64,000 bases of DNA from an uncultured Alistipes sp. (lineage in GTDB: Bacteria > Bacteroidota > Bacteroidia > Bacteroidales > Rikenellaceae), in NCBI GenBank assembly GCA_905213895.1, contig CAJMKE010000004.1, positions 1 through 64,000 of the forward strand, read 5' to 3'. Of the stretch, positions 32,612 through 41,568 are shown piece by piece. The position numbers and the translations under genes are program-made. The notes beneath the pieces were generated by a model. That model worked only from the letters and a program-made list of their open reading frames with translations, made no database searches and was not told the origin of the DNA. The first letter of the stretch is position 1. Each line of letters opens with the position of its first letter.

Positions 32612-32646
32612 CCTTAAAGCCGCCGAAGTCTTTGAGGACTTTTCTC
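32612..32646. repeat. Degenerate nonamer array A16
   Basis: CCTTAAAGC, CGCCGAAGT, CTTTGAGGA, CTTTT.. keep the 9-nt phase but are eroded. It lies in the divergent gap between the MFS and LytS-like genes. The rest of 32450-32664 shows only a small CTCCG-A-CGGAG hairpin and no gene. Confidence 0.55.
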
Positions 32647-32664
32647 GCATTTCCCGCCTAAAAA

Positions 32665-32696
32665 TTTGGAAATCCGAACTTTTTGTGTTAATTTTG
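32665..32696 (+). promoter_or_regulatory. Promoter of the LytS-like kinase operon
   Basis: TTTG (32665-32668), 20-nt spacer, TAATTTTG (32689-32696): a full match to the Bacteroidota consensus, 21 nt before the ATG. Confidence 0.75.
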
Positions 32697-32717
32697 ATTT
32701 CACGCAACCCGAAAACC

Positions 32718-34100
32718 ATGGAAGAACGACGGCTACGCATAGATATCCTTATTCATCTGTTCGCGCTCGCGCATGCGACGGTCGCGGTCGTCAGCCGTGC
32801 GTTCGACTATGTGGACGACATCCCGCTCACGCTGCTGACGATTTCGATGATAACCCTGATTTCGATTCGCCGCAACCTCCAAATCGAGGTCATCGCCGCT
32901 CTCGCGCTGTCGGGATGCTTCCTCGGTTATGCGATGGGCATCTACGGGGCGGAAATCATCGTGCCTATCGTCGGCAACGGCACGGCGGCTTCGGCGATAA
33001 CCACGGCGGCGGTAACCGAACTCCTCGGCTGGATAGCCTACGGACTGTCGCGGTTCGAGCAGCAGAGGGTCGATATGCCGACCAAATACCCCGACTCGCC
33101 GACCGTAATATCGGTCATGGCGGCGATAATGATATTCCGCATCGCCTACGTAAGTCTGACGAAGGCTCCGTTCTTCGACGGTTCGAGCATCTACGACGAG
33201 TTGCAGCGGCTGACATCGAACACACTGGCTCTGGTATCGCTGTTGGGCGGATGCGTCATCATCGCCAATCTGCCTCACGGACTGAAAAAGCGGCATCCGA
33301 ACATATATTACGCGATGATTGCGACGCTGTTGCTGCTGCTCGCGCTAATCGTATCGCTCTTCGTATGCTACGACCTGCCGGCGGGCAACGACTATGCGAT
33401 GGAGTGGGAGTCGATGCTGCGCATGTTCATCGCGGTGGCGCCGGTCTGCATAGTAATCTACACCATCGCGCTGCTGATTGCCTACGTCGTCGCGACCGAC
33501 ACCAAATTCCGCAACGAACGCGACAAGAAGCACAAGGCACTCTACCAGTATGACAATCTCAAACGGCAGATAAACCCACACTTCCTGTTCAACTCACTGA
33601 ACATCCTCGAATACCTCGTCGAGGAGGGCGAGCAGAGCCGCGCGAGCGCATTCATCCGCAAACTGGCGGGAATGTACCGCTACATGCTCCAAAACGACGA
33701 GAAGCGCATCGTTTCGCTCGAAGAGGAACTCGACTTCGCACAGAAATACATCGACCTGCTCGCCGAAAGGTTCGCCGAGGGGCTGTCGGTCGAAATCGCG
33801 CTGTCGGACGAGGCGAAGCGGGGCTGTGTCGTGCCGTGTTCGCTGCAACTGCTGATAGAGAACGCCACCAAGCACAACATCGTCAGCCGCCAGCAGCCGC
33901 TCGTCATATCGATAACCGACGCCGACGGAATGATTGTCGTGCGCAACAACCTGCAACCGCGCATAAGCGGCGGAGCATCGACGGGTCTCGGACTTAAAAA
34001 CATCGGACAACAATATACGGACATATCAGGGCAAGGAATCGATATAGTGCGTACCCGAACCGAATTCATTGTCAAACTGCCATTATTGCAAACCCCATGA
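32718..34100 (+). CDS. LytS/YehU-type membrane histidine kinase
   Basis: A 460-residue protein (start MEERRLRID; upstream codons lie within the promoter). The N-terminal part has about seven hydrophobic segments. The kinase region starts with QINPHFLFNSLN, phosphoacceptor His288, the signature of the His_kinase (LytS) family. A short ATPase domain follows, with LLIENATKHN (N-box) and GLGLKNIGQQY (G-box). The extracytoplasmic ligand is unknown. The stop overlaps the response-regulator start by 4 nt, so the pair is translationally coupled. Its position suggests control of the starch locus or the downstream GH30 operon, but no target is shown. Confidence 0.9.
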   Translation: MEERRLRIDILIHLFALAHATVAVVSRAFDYVDDIPLTLLTISMITLISIRRNLQIEVIAALALSGCFLGYAMGIYGAEIIVPIVGNGTAASAITTAAVTELLGWIAYGLSRFEQQRVDMPTKYPDSPTVISVMAAIMIFRIAYVSLTKAPFFDGSSIYDELQRLTSNTLALVSLLGGCVIIANLPHGLKKRHPNIYYAMIATLLLLLALIVSLFVCYDLPAGNDYAMEWESMLRMFIAVAPVCIVIYTIALLIAYVVATDTKFRNERDKKHKALYQYDNLKRQINPHFLFNSLNILEYLVEEGEQSRASAFIRKLAGMYRYMLQNDEKRIVSLEEELDFAQKYIDLLAERFAEGLSVEIALSDEAKRGCVVPCSLQLLIENATKHNIVSRQQPLVISITDADGMIVVRNNLQPRISGGASTGLGLKNIGQQYTDISGQGIDIVRTRTEFIVKLPLLQTP

Positions 34101-34855
34101 AAGCCGTAATCATCGAAGACGAAATCCCTGCTCAGATGAATCTGCGAAGGGAACTCGAAAGAACCTGCAACGACGTCGAAATCATCGGCGTGTTCGACTC
34201 CGTAAAACAGAGCGCACAGTGGCTGCGCGACAATCCGAAGGCGGCTGACGTGATATTCATGGACGTCGAGTTGTCGGACGGAATGTGTTTCGACATCTTC
34301 GACCGCACGAAGGTCGAAGCGCCGGTCATCATCACGACCGCCTACGACAACTACGCCGTGAGGGCGTTCAAGGCGCACTGCATCGACTACCTGCTCAAAC
34401 CGGTCGATGCCCGCGAACTGCACGACGCCGTCGAACGCTGCCGCAACTCGCACTCGCAGAAATCGATTGACTTGCAGGGGCTGCGCGAGGTTCTGATGCC
34501 CGAAAACAATCCCTACCGCCAGCGGTTCGTGATACGGCTCGGCGACAAGATAATCATCGTGCGCAGCGAGGACGTCGCCTACTTCTACGCCGAAGACAAG
34601 AGTACGTTCGTCGTTACGAAGGACGGCAAACGCTACATAATGGACATGTCGCTCGACGCGGCATCGGAGATGGTCAATCCGCGGCTGTTCTTCCGCATCT
34701 CGCGCAACTGCACGGTGTCGCTCAACGCGATAAACGACATCAGCAAGCATCTGAGCAACCGGCTGAAAGTAACGCTCTCGCCGCCGACGGAGTTCGAAAT
34801 CTTCGTCAGCCGCTCGCGCACCGCCGACTTTCTGGACTGGATAGCGGGGAAATAG
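34097..34855 (+). CDS. LytTR response regulator
   Basis: A 252-residue partner of the kinase. The receiver domain has acidic pocket EDE (7-9), phospho-acceptor Asp56 in IFMDVELSDG, a Thr in ITTAYDNYA and Lys in LLKPVD. The C-terminal LytTR DNA-binding domain (about 140-252) has EDVAYFYAEDKSTFV and FFRISRNCTVSLNAI, the canonical LytTR blocks. LytTR proteins bind pairs of short direct repeats upstream of their targets. Followed by array A13 in a convergent gap. Confidence 0.93.
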   Translation: MKAVIIEDEIPAQMNLRRELERTCNDVEIIGVFDSVKQSAQWLRDNPKAADVIFMDVELSDGMCFDIFDRTKVEAPVIITTAYDNYAVRAFKAHCIDYLLKPVDARELHDAVERCRNSHSQKSIDLQGLREVLMPENNPYRQRFVIRLGDKIIIVRSEDVAYFYAEDKSTFVVTKDGKRYIMDMSLDAASEMVNPRLFFRISRNCTVSLNAINDISKHLSNRLKVTLSPPTEFEIFVSRSRTADFLDWIAGK

Positions 34856-34882
34856 CATTCCGCCACCGGCAATAATAAAAGA

Positions 34883-34927
34883 CCTTAAAGTCGTTAGGGT
34901 CGTTAAGGACTTTAAAGACTTTAAGGT
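34883..34927. repeat. Nonamer array A13 (5 units)
   Basis: CCTTAAAGT, CGTTAGGGT, CGTTAAGGA, CTTTAAAGA, CTTTAAGGT in the convergent gap between the LytTR and GH30 genes. No separate terminator hairpin is clear here. Confidence 0.93.
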
Positions 34928-34956
34928 CTCTTTCGCAGTGCGGGGACTACCCTGCC

Positions 34957-36381
34957 CTACGGCTCTATTATCACCGTCGTGAGCGACCACGAATAGAGCG
35001 GCAGACAGAGTGCGAGATACTGCTCCCTAAACTTGATTTGCACCCGCTGACGTTCAGTCGGCTTCTCGTCAGCCGCAACCACGATGACGAATTTTCCGTC
35101 TGGATTGCGGAACGTAATCGCCGTAATATCCTCCGCAGGCTGCTCCGTAGCCATGATTTTCGCTCCGCGCTCGACATACGGGCTGAACTGGCGGAACAGC
35201 GTCGCCTGACGGCTCTCGCGCACCTTGCCCGTCTCCAAATCTATCGACATCAGCCCCGCGCACGGGAAGCGACCCGTGTTGGGCTGTCCGTCCTCGTCGA
35301 GAAGCAGATTCCACGAGGAGAACGACGAACAGCCGTTGTTGAGCGCGCCGAACACGTAATCCGCCCACCACTTCTCGGTCTGCTGCGCCTGCAAATGAAA
35401 CGACGGTCCGCGCTCGGTAAGATGCATCTTCGTATTCGGATGCACTTTAAGCACTTCGCGCATCATCTCGGGTCTGCCGCTGTACGGATGCCATGCCACG
35501 GCATCGATATTCCGTTTCACGCGCTTGTCGTTCAGCACCTCGATGACGCGGTTGCGACCCACGTAGTCGTGGTCCCATATCCATATCTTGGTATCGACGT
35601 CGGCAGCCTTGAACGCCTGCGGCATATATTTGCCGGCGAGTTCGATTTCCTGCTTTGCCGACACGAGCGTCGCGGGGCATCCGCCGCGCTGGTCGGTACT
35701 CGGTTCGTTCTGCACGGAGCAAGCCTGAATCTCGATGCCGCGCTCCTTGTAAGCCTTCAAATATGCCGCCCAGTACGCCGCGAATGCGGGCATATACTCG
35801 TCGAGCAGCGAACCGCCGCACATCCGACCCGAATCCTTCATCCACCCCGGGACGCTCCACACAGCGGCATAGGTGAACAAATCGGGGCAGTACTGCGGCA
35901 GCAGTTTCAGCATCGGAATCATGTACTTCTCGTCGCGGGCAACCGAGAAATTCTTCATCTGCACGTCGCCCTCTGTGTCGTTGTAGTTGTAGAGTTCGGT
36001 CGCATAGTCGCTCGAACCGCAGTTCAGACGCACCATAGAGATATTCATCCCGCGCTCGGTGAACGCCTTTTTAAGAATCGAATGCCGCTTCTCGGGGTCG
36101 AGTTGCGAGAGCAGCCAGCACGAAGCGTCGGTCATCGACACGCCGATGCCGAAATATTCGTGCGACGGCTGCGCCGCGTCCAAATCTATCGAACGGAGCA
36201 GCGAATAGCCGTGCCACGTAAACGGGGTCGTCATTATCTCGTGCAGCGGTTTGTCCTTGGTGGTCTGCAATACCTTGAATTGGATTTCGCCCTCCTTCGG
36301 AACGTACGGGCGGGCTTGCGCCGCACCGCACGCCGCAACGACGGCAGCCGACAGCAGAGCGCATTTCAGCAGTTTGTTCAT
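34957..36381 (-). CDS. GH30-family glycoside hydrolase, exported
   Basis: A 474-residue protein with a signal peptide ending near AQA (23). The clan-A TIM barrel shows acid/base Glu226 in CSVQNEP and nucleophile Glu323 in HLTERG, with WSVPGWMK and AWHPYSG, all matching GH30 (beta-glucosylceramidase/beta-1,6-glucanase/xylanase). A small C-terminal beta domain (about 380-474) is typical. It is the last and the only clear hydrolase gene of the FecR-controlled locus, 9 nt after the isomerase-fusion gene. A beta-glucan-like substrate is plausible but not shown. It has no acidic post-Cys lipid signal, so it is probably periplasmic. Confidence 0.88.
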   Translation of the reverse strand: MNKLLKCALLSAAVVAACGAAQARPYVPKEGEIQFKVLQTTKDKPLHEIMTTPFTWHGYSLLRSIDLDAAQPSHEYFGIGVSMTDASCWLLSQLDPEKRHSILKKAFTERGMNISMVRLNCGSSDYATELYNYNDTEGDVQMKNFSVARDEKYMIPMLKLLPQYCPDLFTYAAVWSVPGWMKDSGRMCGGSLLDEYMPAFAAYWAAYLKAYKERGIEIQACSVQNEPSTDQRGGCPATLVSAKQEIELAGKYMPQAFKAADVDTKIWIWDHDYVGRNRVIEVLNDKRVKRNIDAVAWHPYSGRPEMMREVLKVHPNTKMHLTERGPSFHLQAQQTEKWWADYVFGALNNGCSSFSSWNLLLDEDGQPNTGRFPCAGLMSIDLETGKVRESRQATLFRQFSPYVERGAKIMATEQPAEDITAITFRNPDGKFVIVVAADEKPTERQRVQIKFREQYLALCLPLYSWSLTTVIIEP

Positions 36382-36390
36382 ATTCTTCGT

Positions 36391-38835
36391 TTATTGTTCG
36401 CGAAAACGCGGATATACATAATCGTAATAGTTGTGTATCAAATTATTGAGGCTGTATATGCAGTCCACCTCGTATGTCGAGAGTTCGTAGGTGAACGGTC
36501 CTCTGTAACCGCACGTCTCGACGAGCGTCTTGTAGAGTTCGCCCCAGTTTATGGTATCGGCGTGGGGATACAGCCCCGAATACCCTGGGAAAAGGTGCAT
36601 GTCGTTGCTCTTGTCGCCGCCGTGGATATGCACCGCCGCGACATTGCCGCCCAACTCGGCGAGGAATGCCGACGCGTTGTTGATGTCCTTCACCGTCGCA
36701 TGGGTTACATCGAAGCAGACCTTCAATCCAGGGCATCGGCTCACGAAATAGTTGAGATACGACGCCTTCATCGTCAGGCTCGACGCCGTGGAGTAACTGT
36801 TGCCCAGATTCTCGACGCACAGCACCGCTCCGGCAGCCGTCGCGGACGGAATCAGTTCGTTCATCGCCTTGACGAACAAGTCGCGTTTGGCGTAATAGCC
36901 GTAATCGGTATTGTAGCCCGCCGGATGGGTAACGAGCCTCTGCGGTTCGAACACCGCGCAAGCCTCGATTATCCGTTTCATGCACTCGATTGCCTCGGCG
37001 CGATGCGAGGCGTCGTCGCTGCACCAGTCGAAGATGTTCTTCGAGTCGTACTCCTCGTAGGGCAGATGGATGCCCCAGACCTCGATTCCCGCATCGTCGA
37101 GTTTGCGTTTCGCCTCGGCGAATACCGCCGTCCAGTCGCCGCCGAGAGTGTCGTAGAGGTAAGCGGTCGTGAGCAGAATATCGATTCTGTCGATGCCGAG
37201 AGCCTTGCCGTGATTGAGCAGATTGGTCATGGAACTGCCCTGAACCGACACGAGCGTACTCGGTTCGAGCATCAGTTTCGACACGTCGGCAACCGCGGCG
37301 TCCGACCCGACGGCATAGTGTTCGGCATCGTCCTGATAAGGGTATGCGACCTTGCGGATTTCGATGTCGTCGATAACGAATTCCGAAGTCGTAGAGCCTT
37401 TGGAGTGGGGCTGGAAATGAATCATAGTACGGTTCGTTACCGCTCCGAGGTCGATACGGACGGTGTGCCACAAGTTGTCACAAACATCGACGGACGGATA
37501 CAGAAGGAACTTTTCCTGCGACATGCCGGTTGCCGTCAGACCGATATTGGTACCGGCCGTCCAGCGGTCGCCGTTCTTCGGCGCGTCGATTTTCGTGCCG
37601 TCCACGTAGCAGTCGAGAATCTTGCCCGTACCGCCGACGAACGGATAGATTTGGAGCAGGTCGCTCGCCGCGCCGTTCGGGAATGCGACGCGGAACGTCA
37701 TCGTCGCCTTGCACACCTCGCCCGCTTTCAGATTCGACAGCGGCGGCAGGCGCAGGAATCCGCGTCCGGCGGAACTGCCGACCGACAGCGCGCCGAACGT
37801 CTCCATGCACGAATAGAGCATCTGCCACTCGCCGAGCGAACGGCTGGCAATATAGGATTCGGTCATGCGGTTTTTCTGCGGGGCATCCCACGACGTCGAA
37901 ATCGCAGCCGTGCCGTAGTCCTCGGCGACATCAGTAACCATTTCGCGACCCGTCGCCGCCAGCGAATCTGTCGGTTTGAATCCGCATCCGCCCGACACGC
38001 GGTCTGCGCCCCAGGCGTTCTTGTCGAAATGTTCGGCGAAAATCAGGTCGTCGTCCGGCGCATAATCGATGCGCGGCGTTACGAGAATATCGTTGGCTTT
38101 TATCGTGCGCGGGGTCTTGGAGTCGATGACCACGGCTCGTCCCGTATCATCGCCAATAGTGATTTTCAGTCCGTCGGAGTAGGTCGCAGGCGGCATCACG
38201 ACATAAAAATCCGTACCCGCCGCATCGAGCCGCACTCCGCCGCCGGCAGTGCAGTTAAGCACCACGGCAGGTTGCGCCACCCGCGAATCGGAGCGCAGAG
38301 CCAATCCCGACTCCGTCTGTTCGAAGAATCCGCACAGCGCGCCGCCCGAACGGTCCTCGACGGCTACGGACGTGATGCGGTCAGAACCCGCAACAGTGAG
38401 TTTAAGTACGCCGCAAAGGCTTCGGAACCGCAATTCGGAGCCGCTGCCCGTACCGCGCATGGGGTTCGCGCCGCAGCCGAACGAGCCGTAGGCATGGAAC
38501 TGGGCGGGTTGCAGGGCGATTCCACTCTCCGTGACGATGTCGGCGGGATAGAACGCCTCGTAGGAGTCGGCGGCAGGCACAAGCACGTATGCCTCGTCGC
38601 CCTCGACGCGCACGGTGCGGCGTTCGCCGTTCACGACTATCGCATCGCCCGCGTTCCACACGATTTTCGTTCCGTCGAGCGACGTGCGGACGCCGCCGTC
38701 GGTTTTCAGCATCAGGCGCACCGGAGCATCGTCGCCCGAAGCGGGCGGAACGATGTTTTCATCGCCGATACCCGCCCGCTCGCAGGCGCAAAAAGCGGCT
38801 GCGAGCAGGATTGCGAAAGTAATTTTCCTTATCAT
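36391..38835 (-). CDS. Lipoprotein fusing fimbrillin-like and jelly-roll domains to a sugar-isomerase TIM barrel
   Basis: An 814-residue lipoprotein (ATG 38835; Cys18 in AFCACERAG). Residues of about 35-255 look fimbrillin/Mfa-like (RTSLDGTKIVWNAGDAI), and about 260-500 is a jelly roll similar to the ends of its upstream neighbours. Residues of about 520-814 are an AP-endonuclease-2/xylose-isomerase-like TIM barrel with metal-ligand blocks CVENLG, CFDVTHA, VHIHGGD and TYELS. Enzymes of that fold isomerise or epimerise sugars in the cytoplasm; one tethered outside the inner membrane is unusual. The barrel ligands look intact. It starts 5 nt after the 56-codon ORF. Confidence 0.8.
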   Translation of the reverse strand: MIRKITFAILLAAAFCACERAGIGDENIVPPASGDDAPVRLMLKTDGGVRTSLDGTKIVWNAGDAIVVNGERRTVRVEGDEAYVLVPAADSYEAFYPADIVTESGIALQPAQFHAYGSFGCGANPMRGTGSGSELRFRSLCGVLKLTVAGSDRITSVAVEDRSGGALCGFFEQTESGLALRSDSRVAQPAVVLNCTAGGGVRLDAAGTDFYVVMPPATYSDGLKITIGDDTGRAVVIDSKTPRTIKANDILVTPRIDYAPDDDLIFAEHFDKNAWGADRVSGGCGFKPTDSLAATGREMVTDVAEDYGTAAISTSWDAPQKNRMTESYIASRSLGEWQMLYSCMETFGALSVGSSAGRGFLRLPPLSNLKAGEVCKATMTFRVAFPNGAASDLLQIYPFVGGTGKILDCYVDGTKIDAPKNGDRWTAGTNIGLTATGMSQEKFLLYPSVDVCDNLWHTVRIDLGAVTNRTMIHFQPHSKGSTTSEFVIDDIEIRKVAYPYQDDAEHYAVGSDAAVADVSKLMLEPSTLVSVQGSSMTNLLNHGKALGIDRIDILLTTAYLYDTLGGDWTAVFAEAKRKLDDAGIEVWGIHLPYEEYDSKNIFDWCSDDASHRAEAIECMKRIIEACAVFEPQRLVTHPAGYNTDYGYYAKRDLFVKAMNELIPSATAAGAVLCVENLGNSYSTASSLTMKASYLNYFVSRCPGLKVCFDVTHATVKDINNASAFLAELGGNVAAVHIHGGDKSNDMHLFPGYSGLYPHADTINWGELYKTLVETCGYRGPFTYELSTYEVDCIYSLNNLIHNYYDYVYPRFREQ

Positions 38836-38840
38836 AACGC

Positions 38841-39011
38841 CTACCAACCTTCATTATCGACGGAAACACCCATATCGTCGATGCCCGACGACCGTTCGCC
38901 GTCCGAACCCTCCAAACCGGCATTGAATCCCATGCTGACATGGAATCCGCGTTCGACCGCTATCTCGAAGCCGACGAGGACCGGCGAACTGTACTCTCTC
39001 TGTATATTCAT
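38841..39011 (-). CDS. Small ERGF-motif protein 2 (56 aa)
   Basis: A 56-codon ORF tucked between two large operon genes, 14 nt after the previous stop and 5 nt before the next start. It begins MNIQREYSSPVLVGFEIAVE and continues RGFHVS, then a Gly/Ser/Asp-rich tail ending DNEGW. It shares the pattern EY-[ST]-P-x(n)-F-x(1-3)-[IV]-ERGF-x2-S with the 48-codon ORF at 44541-44687. There is no signal peptide, no lipobox and no known domain. A short A-rich leader (AAAATCGGAAACA) precedes the ATG. Function unknown; a peptide precursor or a co-factor of the neighbouring secreted proteins is speculation. Confidence 0.75.
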   Translation of the reverse strand: MNIQREYSSPVLVGFEIAVERGFHVSMGFNAGLEGSDGERSSGIDDMGVSVDNEGW

Positions 39012-39025
39012 TGTTTCCGATTTTA

Positions 39026-41557
39026 TCAATATTCCACTTTTATTCCGCCGAGGCGAATCATGTTGCCGTAGTTCGACTCCTTCGTCGCGCGGACGCCCTG
39101 GTCGAGCGGCTGCGCATAGTTGCCGGCACTCGGCAGCAGCGTAGCGACAACGGTCGAGGCGGGAGTGATGCGAATCACGACCTCGCGTTGTCCCGAAGCC
39201 TCGGCAGGCAGTCGGAACTTGTACTCCACAAGTCCGGGTGCGGTCTCGGCATTCACGTAAGCCGTGCCGACCAGTTCCGGTGCCGCGGGGTCGGGATAGG
39301 TTCCCGACGTCCACCACGGAATAGGCAGCAGTTTGAACACCTCTTCGCCCGTCGCGGCGTTCACCGCGCCGTCGTTCCATGTCATGCCGCTGTCGGTCGA
39401 GTACTGCACCTTCCAGTAGAGAGGATAGTTCTGCGCATAGTAGCCGGCATCGCTGTTCATGAAGCCGTCGTTGTAGTTGTAATACGAGTTCCAAGCCGTG
39501 GCGATTCGTCCGCCCGCACCCATCGTAAAGCCGATATGGACGGGACGTGTCGCCGAAGCGGTCGAGAGTTTCACCATGAATCCGCGCGTCGCATAGTAGG
39601 TCTCGCCGTCGGCGTTCCAGTCGAACCAGCCCGACAGATTGGCGCACCACACGTAGTTGGAGTACGCCTTGCGACCGCAATGATGATAGACGCCCTTGCC
39701 GTCGCTGCGCCACGAGTTCATGCAATCCGAAGAGGATTTCCACACGCCGTCGAAAGTTACGCCCCAGTCGTCGCCGTCCCACACGTATTCGCTGTCGAAA
39801 CCGTCGGCGAATTGCGGACGCCACGTGCGCAGTATCCGATAGGCGTTGTCGTAGACGACATCCTGCAACGAAGAGAGGTTGTTGCAGTAGAGCGTCGCCG
39901 CACTGCGCTGTTCGCCGCCCGTCGCGAGCAGGCGGTTCACAGCCGTCGTGGACTCCTTGACGTAGCCGCCCTCCCATTCGTAAGGGTTGTTCGCCTTCGA
40001 CGGTTCGAACATGTCGGTGTGCGTTACCTCGCGGTCGAAGACCCATTCAGCCAGCGTGGATGACGAAGAGTCGCTCTCCCACCCGATGTCGATGTCGCTC
40101 TCGTCGAGCGGACGAATCGAATACGCGCCTATGCGACCGCCGTAGCGGATATTCTCGCCGGCGACGATGATGCCGCCGACACTGCCCACACCCTGAGGAA
40201 TACCCGCGCGGCGTTCGTCAGCCGAATTGAGCGCGCGACGCCACGGGCATGCGGCGTTTATCTGCATGTATATCGCGTCGTTCGCATCGTCGGTAAGCAT
40301 CCGCACCGCCGAATCCATGACGGACGCCACGTTGCGCACGCCCGCCGTAAGCGACGACGCCTTCGGCATGTACGCTTCGTAGACGTTAGAGTACGCTCCC
40401 TGCTTGAATTCGAATTCGACGTTCCGCAGGCGGCAGTAGGTGAACATGTCGTTGTCCGTCAGCGTCGCTATCGTGCGTTCGCGCAGCGGAATCGGGGTGT
40501 CGCCCGCAGTTTCGAGTATATTTTCGGGAGAGACGTTCAGTATCGACCAGCAGGTCGGGTTTTCGCTCTTCTGCAACGTCGTCCCCGACAGATTCAGACG
40601 CACTTTCGTGCCGCGGCGGAACGTGTTCTTCACGCCCGATGCCAGCCACAGACGCAGTCCGCTGCCGTCCGCACCCAACTCCTCTATATAGACGGTACGG
40701 TCGTTCGCCGTGCGGTCAATCGAATTGTAGGTGAGATTGGGATTGAGTGCCATATTCTCCGACGCGCAGTCGCTGACCACGACGCCCTCTATGGTATAGT
40801 CGCCGCGATAGCGGTTGTTCACCATGTCGAGCGAGCCGTCCTCGTTATGCGCCTGCCCGAACGTCAGTTCCGTTCCGAGCCGGTCGAGCGAGGTTTTCTG
40901 GGTAAGGCGCAGCGACACGGCGACCGTCTCCTCCCATGCCGAGAGGAACGAGATGCGGATGTCGCAGCGGCGCATGGACGATTCGCTCGGATTTTCCGCA
41001 TATTCGACACGGCAGCCGTCGCCGCCGAACTCGACGTCCTTTATCCAAGCGTCGGTTCCGTCGGGATAGGTTACCTCATATTTCAAATTCCCGGCTGCGA
41101 CATTGGTATCCAGCCCGATGTCGATTTTCGCCGGCTCGCTGCCGTTCACGACGCGATAGGATTCGGCTATGGTCAATCGTTCTTCGAGACCCCGCTGGCG
41201 CAGGCGCACCGTATCGGTCTTGCCGCTGCTCTTGGCGAGGATTATCGCCGCCTGACGGCGCAGTCCGTCGTTGCGGTCCACCTCGACGCCTATTTCGCAG
41301 TCGCCCGAACCCGATGTCGCGAGCAGGCGCACCCACTCCGCCGCATCGTCGGCGAGGCGGGCGGTGAACGCACCGTTGGAATAGACCTTCACCGAGCGGG
41401 TCGAAGCGTCCGCCGACACCTCGACGATTCGGTCAGGTGCGGCGAGTTCGTCGATATCGACCATCTCATCGGCAATATTCCGGCAGGAGGTTACAACTCC
41501 TCCCGCCAGAATCGCCCCAAAACAAATTAACCAATGAAATGCTATTTTACGTAGCAT
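39026..41557 (-). CDS. Secreted BACON/DUF5689-type lipoprotein (paralogue D)
   Basis: An 843-residue lipoprotein (Cys25 in VVTSCRNIADE). Two BACON-like beta domains (about 40-225, with EWVRLLATSGSGDCEI) are followed by a DUF5689-like domain (DYTIEGVVVSDCASENM..N) to about 480. The C-terminal module has W/Y-rich strands: CGRKAYSNYVWCANLSGWFDWNADG, then GFTMGAGG, VQYSTDSGMTWNDGA and GGIKVEY. The last two thirds are closely related to the proteins at 41569, 44731 and 46360, showing tandem duplication. BACON domains are thought to bind carbohydrate or mucin. Probably a surface glycan-binding protein of this locus. Confidence 0.78.
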   Translation of the reverse strand: MLRKIAFHWLICFGAILAGGVVTSCRNIADEMVDIDELAAPDRIVEVSADASTRSVKVYSNGAFTARLADDAAEWVRLLATSGSGDCEIGVEVDRNDGLRRQAAIILAKSSGKTDTVRLRQRGLEERLTIAESYRVVNGSEPAKIDIGLDTNVAAGNLKYEVTYPDGTDAWIKDVEFGGDGCRVEYAENPSESSMRRCDIRISFLSAWEETVAVSLRLTQKTSLDRLGTELTFGQAHNEDGSLDMVNNRYRGDYTIEGVVVSDCASENMALNPNLTYNSIDRTANDRTVYIEELGADGSGLRLWLASGVKNTFRRGTKVRLNLSGTTLQKSENPTCWSILNVSPENILETAGDTPIPLRERTIATLTDNDMFTYCRLRNVEFEFKQGAYSNVYEAYMPKASSLTAGVRNVASVMDSAVRMLTDDANDAIYMQINAACPWRRALNSADERRAGIPQGVGSVGGIIVAGENIRYGGRIGAYSIRPLDESDIDIGWESDSSSSTLAEWVFDREVTHTDMFEPSKANNPYEWEGGYVKESTTAVNRLLATGGEQRSAATLYCNNLSSLQDVVYDNAYRILRTWRPQFADGFDSEYVWDGDDWGVTFDGVWKSSSDCMNSWRSDGKGVYHHCGRKAYSNYVWCANLSGWFDWNADGETYYATRGFMVKLSTASATRPVHIGFTMGAGGRIATAWNSYYNYNDGFMNSDAGYYAQNYPLYWKVQYSTDSGMTWNDGAVNAATGEEVFKLLPIPWWTSGTYPDPAAPELVGTAYVNAETAPGLVEYKFRLPAEASGQREVVIRITPASTVVATLLPSAGNYAQPLDQGVRATKESNYGNMIRLGGIKVEY

Positions 41558-41568
41558 GTTTTTATTTT

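Noticed and set aside
35038..39144. A 1368-codon plus-strand open frame across GH30 and fusion-lipoprotein genes (also 24407-26350 and 45889-49293)
   Set aside because: Antisense shadows. They cross several real gene boundaries, have basic low-complexity translations and no promoter or family match.
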